A stretch of 18,088 nucleotides of DNA from Phycisphaerales bacterium. Lineage in GTDB: Bacteria; Planctomycetota; Phycisphaerae; UBA1845. A program made the position numbers and the translations under genes. The stretch spans positions 1-18,088 of the forward strand of contig JACKHG010000058.1 in NCBI GenBank assembly GCA_020639115.1. Direction: 5' to 3'. Below are positions 15,103 through 18,088 of this stretch, piece by piece (within the stretch, counting starts at the first letter, position 1; each line of letters opens with the position of its first letter). The notes under the pieces were generated by a model. It saw only the letters and a program-made list of their open reading frames with translations, was not told where the DNA came from and did no database searches.

Positions 15103-15672
15103 ATGACGATCGAACTGGCGAACCGCCTCCCCTCACCGATGTTCGCGAGTCGGCGCCCGCGCTGGGTAGCGATGGTCCTGGCGATCGTCGTGGCGACGAC
15201 CGGCGCCTTGCTGCCGAGGGCAGCACAAGCCGTCGACGGCTGCCTCGTCCTGCTGTGCTTCGCCGCACCGAGCTGGCGCTCGATCCCGCAGTGCGTGCCA
15301 CCGATCAAGCAGGTGCTGCGCGACCTGGCGCGCGGCAAGCCGTTTCCGACATGCGGCATGGCCGGCGGCAGCAACTCCGCGAGCCACGCCTGGGCCAGCG
15401 CGCCCGGCTACTGCCCGCCGCAGTACACGCGGGTGTTCGACGGCGAGAGCGGACCGATCTACTCCTGCGACTACACCGGCGCCGTCTCGGTCTCGATCAA
15501 CGGCGCGCCGTTCGCACGAACCTGGTGGACGATGGCCGGCGATACGGTGACCGAATTCAGCCCGGCCGCGAAGACGCAGCTCGGGACCTGGGACACGCGC
15601 TTCGACGACGACTATGCCGCCTGGCTCGTCTCGCTGCCGCCGCCGGCTCCGCCGACCGACTCGGGCTCCTGA
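15103..15672 (+). CDS. Exported cysteine-rich protein at the head of the virB operon
   Basis: A 189-residue protein with a Sec-type signal: basic RRPRW, hydrophobic VAMVLAIVVATTGALL (22-37) and an AQA cleavage site near residue 43. The mature part holds six cysteines (47, 52, 64, 84, 104, 122) and motifs CFAAPSWRSIPQCVPPI and RGKPFPTC; it ends in a Pro-rich tail. Proteins of this kind are found just ahead of the virB1 lytic transglycosylase in MPF-T conjugation clusters of beta- and gammaproteobacterial elements, usually annotated only as conjugal transfer protein. The role is probably periplasmic, with disulfides, in transfer-apparatus assembly. ATG 15103 has GGAAGGAG upstream. virB1 starts 11 bp after its stop. 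Confidence 0.7.
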   Translation: MTIELANRLPSPMFASRRPRWVAMVLAIVVATTGALLPRAAQAVDGCLVLLCFAAPSWRSIPQCVPPIKQVLRDLARGKPFPTCGMAGGSNSASHAWASAPGYCPPQYTRVFDGESGPIYSCDYTGAVSVSINGAPFARTWWTMAGDTVTEFSPAAKTQLGTWDTRFDDDYAAWLVSLPPPAPPTDSGS

Positions 15673-15683
15673 GGCTGCCCGCC

Positions 15684-16178
15684 ATGGATGCATCCGTCTT
15701 CCTCGCGCTCGCGGTGGCCTGTGCACCGCAGGTGCACGGCGACACCGCACGTGCGCTGGTCAGCGTCGAGAGCGCCTTCAACCCATGGGCGATCGGCGTG
15801 GTCGGCGGCGCGCTCGTGCGCCAGCCGCGGCACCGCGCGGAGGCCCTCTCGACCGCCCGGGCGTTGCAGGCAGGCGGCTGGAACTTCAGCGTCGGCCTCG
15901 GACAGATCAACCTCGGGCAACTTCGCCGCCTGGGCCTGACGCTGGAGTCGACCTTCAGGCCGTGCCAACCCAGCCCGCCATGCAGACCGGTGCTCCGGCG
16001 AGTGCTTCGACCGAGCAGAGTGCCTCGGCGTCGAAGTCAGTCGATCCAGGTTACGCGCTTCGCAAGGCGCTGTCCTGCTACCAGCAGCTGCACTGCCACG
16101 GCTTCCGCCACGGCTCGATGCGCAAGGTCGTGACTGCCGTGCAGCTCGTTCCACCGTCCAACCCAGGAGAAGGCATGA
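15684..16178 (+). pseudogene. virB1: VirB1-like lytic transglycosylase, frameshifted
   Basis: The first 90 or so residues read as a normal VirB1: MDASVFLALAVACAPQVHGD, then TARALVSVESAFNPWAIGVV with the catalytic Glu in VESAFNP, and GWNFSVGLGQINLGQLRRLG. VirB1 enzymes cut peptidoglycan to let the secretion channel through. After about 15950 the frame is lost: AMQTG and SVDPGYALRKALSCY sit in one frame, GECFDRA in another, and the plain frame runs on to 16133 with an Arg/Pro-rich nonsense tail. An ancestral stop probably overlapped the virB2 start as ATGA (TGA 16176-16178, preceded by QEKA in that frame). Several indels are needed to restore it, so the protein as written lacks its C-terminal half. 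Confidence 0.75.
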
Positions 16179-16461
16179 ACCCTCACACCGATCCGGCGCC
16201 ACTGGCTCTGTGCCGCAGTGCTCTTGGCCACCGCCTCGCAGATAGCCCCTGGCCCAGGGGCTTCGACAAGATCAACACCACGGTCACGAACGTCAACACC
16301 ATCCTGGTGACGATCTCGATCGCCGTGGTGACGATCGCGATCATCTGGGCCGGCTTCAAGATGATCTTCAAAGGCGCCCGCCTGTGATGTCGCCAACGTG
16401 CTGATTGGCGGCACGCTGGTCAGCAGCGCCGCTGCCTTCCTCCAGCTACATCGTCACCTGA
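16175..16461 (+). pseudogene. virB2: VirB2 (TrbC-type) pilin, frameshifted
   Basis: The core GFDKINTTVTNVNTILVTIS with the following IAVVTIAIIWAGFKMIFKGAR is a clear VirB2/TrbC pilin, with the first membrane helix. The signal peptide (TPIRRHWLCAAVLLATASQI) lies in the +1 frame, so the plain ATG 16175 reading gives a scrambled leader. The second half (DVANVLIGGTLVSSAAAF) follows a frameshift stop at 16387, and the ending SYIVT is in yet another frame, closing at TGA 16459-16461. The indels fall in runs such as CCCC and GGGG near 16250-16261. As written no functional pilin is made. A ribosome site AGGAGA precedes the ATG. Confidence 0.75.
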
Positions 16462-16466
16462 CCGGC

Positions 16467-16808
16467 AGGCGCGACCGCTGCAAGGCGAGGCCATCTACAA
16501 GGCGCCACGCGCCCGGCCTGAAGCTGGGCGCACCGCTCGTGCCGCTGGTGGTGCTGTTCGGCACCGGCATGCTGCTGATCATGTGGGGCGGCACGCTGGT
16601 GAGCTGGTGGATCGCCCTTGGCGTAGTCGTGGCCTTCGTACCGGCGCTGCTGTGGATGCGCTTCGTGACCTCCAAGGATGACCAGCGCTTCCGGCAGATG
16701 TTCGTCGCCATGAAGCTGCGCCTGCACGACCGCAACGGCCGCTTCTGGCACGCGCGCAGCTACGCACCCACCCTCTACCGGAGAGCCCGCGATGCTTGGC
16801 ATGTCTAA
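16467..16808 (+). pseudogene. virB3: VirB3-like inner-membrane protein, disrupted N-terminus
   Basis: From about 16519 the frame reads a normal VirB3: LKLGAPLVPLVVLFGTGMLL, then IMWGGTLVSWWIALGVVVAF with two membrane helices, and WMRFVTSKDDQRFRQMFVAM and a family-like end. The N-terminus is scrambled: the expected GEAIYKGATRP appears only if single C, G and G bases are restored at three places between 16476 and 16517. No ATG stands at the expected start; AGG (16467-16469) takes its place, and the frame is instead open through the end of virB2 from a GTG at 16398. The gene overlaps virB4 by 17 bp. Any protein made would have an altered leader, or be a virB2-virB3 fusion. Confidence 0.7.
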
Positions 16809-18088
16809 GGCTAATGGCGCCGACGCTCGGCCGGGCCGCAGCGGCTTCAGGCCTCGGCACTGGGCGCAAGCCCAGGCGGAGAACCCGTTGGCTCGCTTCA
16901 TCCCGTTCTCGTCGCTCGTCAGCCCGCACGACGTGATCACGCGCGGCGGCGACTACCTGCGTGTCTGGCGGCTTGACGGCGTCGCCTTCGAGTGCGCCGA
17001 CGAGCACCAGATCGGCGAACGGCACGAGGCGCTGTGCAGCCTGCTGCGCAACCTTGCCGGCGGCCAGTGGGCGGTGTGGACGCACCGCCTGCACCGCGTC
17101 GTCAGCGACAACCTGCAGGACCCGGTGCAACCCGGCTTCGCACGCGACCTGTCCCGGGCGTACCAAGCCAAGCTCGGCGAGCGCCGGATGATGAGCAACG
17201 AGCTCTACCTGACGCTGGTCTACCGACCCAACGTCTCCCGGGTGAGCCGTGCCCTGCAATCGACGCAGCGCACCCGTGCGGCCATTGCGGAAGCTCAGGC
17301 CGAAGCCTTGCGCGTGATGGAAGAGCGCACAGCGCTCGTGGGCCGCGTACTGCGCGGCTTCGGCTCCGAACTGCTCGGCGCGCGCGAGCGCCACGGCCGG
17401 GCCTACTCCGAAGTGGCCGAGTTTCTGGGCTACCTCGTCAACGGCTGCTGGCGGCCGATCCCGATGGCCGCCGGCCCGCTGTACCGCACCCTGCCGACCA
17501 CGCGCCTGTCCTTCGGAGGCGACAAGCTCGAACTCCGTCAGGGCGATCAGCGGCGCTACGCGGCCCTGGTCGACATCAAGGAGTACGCCGATGCCGTCGA
17601 GCCCGGCATCCTGAATGCGCTGCTGTATGAGGCCAGCGAGTTCATCGAGACGCAGAGCTTCGCGATCTTGCCGCGCCGCGAGGCCATGCGGGCGCTCGAA
17701 CTGCAACGCGACCAGCTGATCGCCAGCGACGACGTGGTGGCCAGCCAGGTCGCCGAGATGGACGTGGCGCTGAACGAGCTCGGCGACGGCCAGTTCTGCA
17801 TGGGCGAGTACCACTACAGCCTGGTCGTCTTCGGCGAGGACGTGGCCGATGCCGGGCGCCGGGCAGCTCAGGCCATCGGCGCGGTGGGCGAGGCCTCCAG
17901 CTTGCAGATGTCCCCGGTGGATCTGGTGGCCGATGCCGCCTGGTTCGCGCAGATGCCCGGCAACTGGCAGTGGCGGCCCCGTGATGCCAAGCTCAGCTCG
18001 CGCGCCTTCGCAGCCCTGTCCAGTGGCCACAACTTCGCGCGCGGCAAGCGCGACGGCAATCCCTGGGGCGAGGCGCTGGCCCTGCTGC
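16792..18088 (+). CDS. virB4: VirB4-family conjugation ATPase, N-terminal part (runs off right edge)
   Basis: The first 432 residues of a VirB4/TrbE-type ATPase, which powers pilus assembly and substrate transfer at the inner membrane. Visible family features include NPLARFIPFSSLVSPHDVIT, RGGDYLRVWRLDGVAFE, ALCSLLRNLAGGQWAVWTHR, NELYLTLVYRP, LNALLYEASEFIETQSFAIL and the stretch leading up to the nucleotide-binding domain, HNFARGKRDGNPWGEALALL. Walker A should follow just past the edge. No frameshift is seen over these 1,297 bases, in contrast to virB1-virB3. ATG 16792 overlaps virB3 by 17 bp; ATG 16801, nine bases on, is an alternative start. The family is MPF-T, as in Agrobacterium VirB and related integrative elements. 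Confidence 0.9.
   Translation, partial: MLGMSKANGADARPGRSGFRPRHWAQAQAENPLARFIPFSSLVSPHDVITRGGDYLRVWRLDGVAFECADEHQIGERHEALCSLLRNLAGGQWAVWTHRLHRVVSDNLQDPVQPGFARDLSRAYQAKLGERRMMSNELYLTLVYRPNVSRVSRALQSTQRTRAAIAEAQAEALRVMEERTALVGRVLRGFGSELLGARERHGRAYSEVAEFLGYLVNGCWRPIPMAAGPLYRTLPTTRLSFGGDKLELRQGDQRRYAALVDIKEYADAVEPGILNALLYEASEFIETQSFAILPRREAMRALELQRDQLIASDDVVASQVAEMDVALNELGDGQFCMGEYHYSLVVFGEDVADAGRRAAQAIGAVGEASSLQMSPVDLVADAAWFAQMPGNWQWRPRDAKLSSRAFAALSSGHNFARGKRDGNPWGEALALL

Noticed and set aside
16579..18030. 483-residue minus-strand ORF across virB3/virB4
   Set aside because: Antisense to virB4, which has clear family motifs; the translation is rich in Arg, Ala and His without any fold signature.

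Overview
The window is high-GC DNA from a proteobacterium, most likely a betaproteobacterium of the Burkholderiales. This is inferred from base composition and from a divergent Ser/Thr-kinase / yicC pair at the left end; in that group yicC is usually followed by gmk. Chromosome occupies about 1-1393. Directly after yicC comes a P4-type tyrosine integrase (1594-2907). Everything to its right looks like one end of an integrative and conjugative element (ICE) that separates yicC from its usual neighbour. The other end of the element is outside the window.

Layout of the element: (1) integrase with repeated TGTGGGG-type sites just upstream; (2) an AT-richer two-gene block on the minus strand (3324-5770) with a nucleoside phosphorylase/nucleosidase-fold protein overlapping an SF1 (UvrD-like) helicase/ATPase, the best candidate here for an undescribed anti-phage or stress module; (3) about 700 bp of apparently non-coding DNA, then an AlpA-like regulator; (4) a minus-strand maintenance unit, a ParB-family gene broken by a single frameshift followed by a small membrane protein; (5) 834 bp with no convincing gene but several palindromes; (6) cargo that looks amino-acid related: an ArgP-like LysR regulator, a sodium:solute-symporter-like transporter, a membrane fatty-acid-desaturase-family enzyme and an ACT-domain protein; (7) an unknown protein overlapping a LuxR-type regulator; (8) the start of a VirB-type (MPF-T) transfer operon: a cysteine-rich exported protein, virB1, virB2, virB3 and virB4, which runs off the right edge.

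Two themes stand out. The element backbone carries many single-base indels: parB has one, and virB1-virB2-virB3 have a dense cluster, mostly in short homopolymers, while the integrase, the cargo and the visible part of virB4 read cleanly. This is either decay of conjugation or local sequencing error. Second, the alpA gene and the transfer operon are each preceded by the same bipartite motif (TGAAGCAG, 19 bases, TCCTAGAGT), which suggests shared control of the maintenance and transfer genes. I saw no tRNA, rRNA or CRISPR array.
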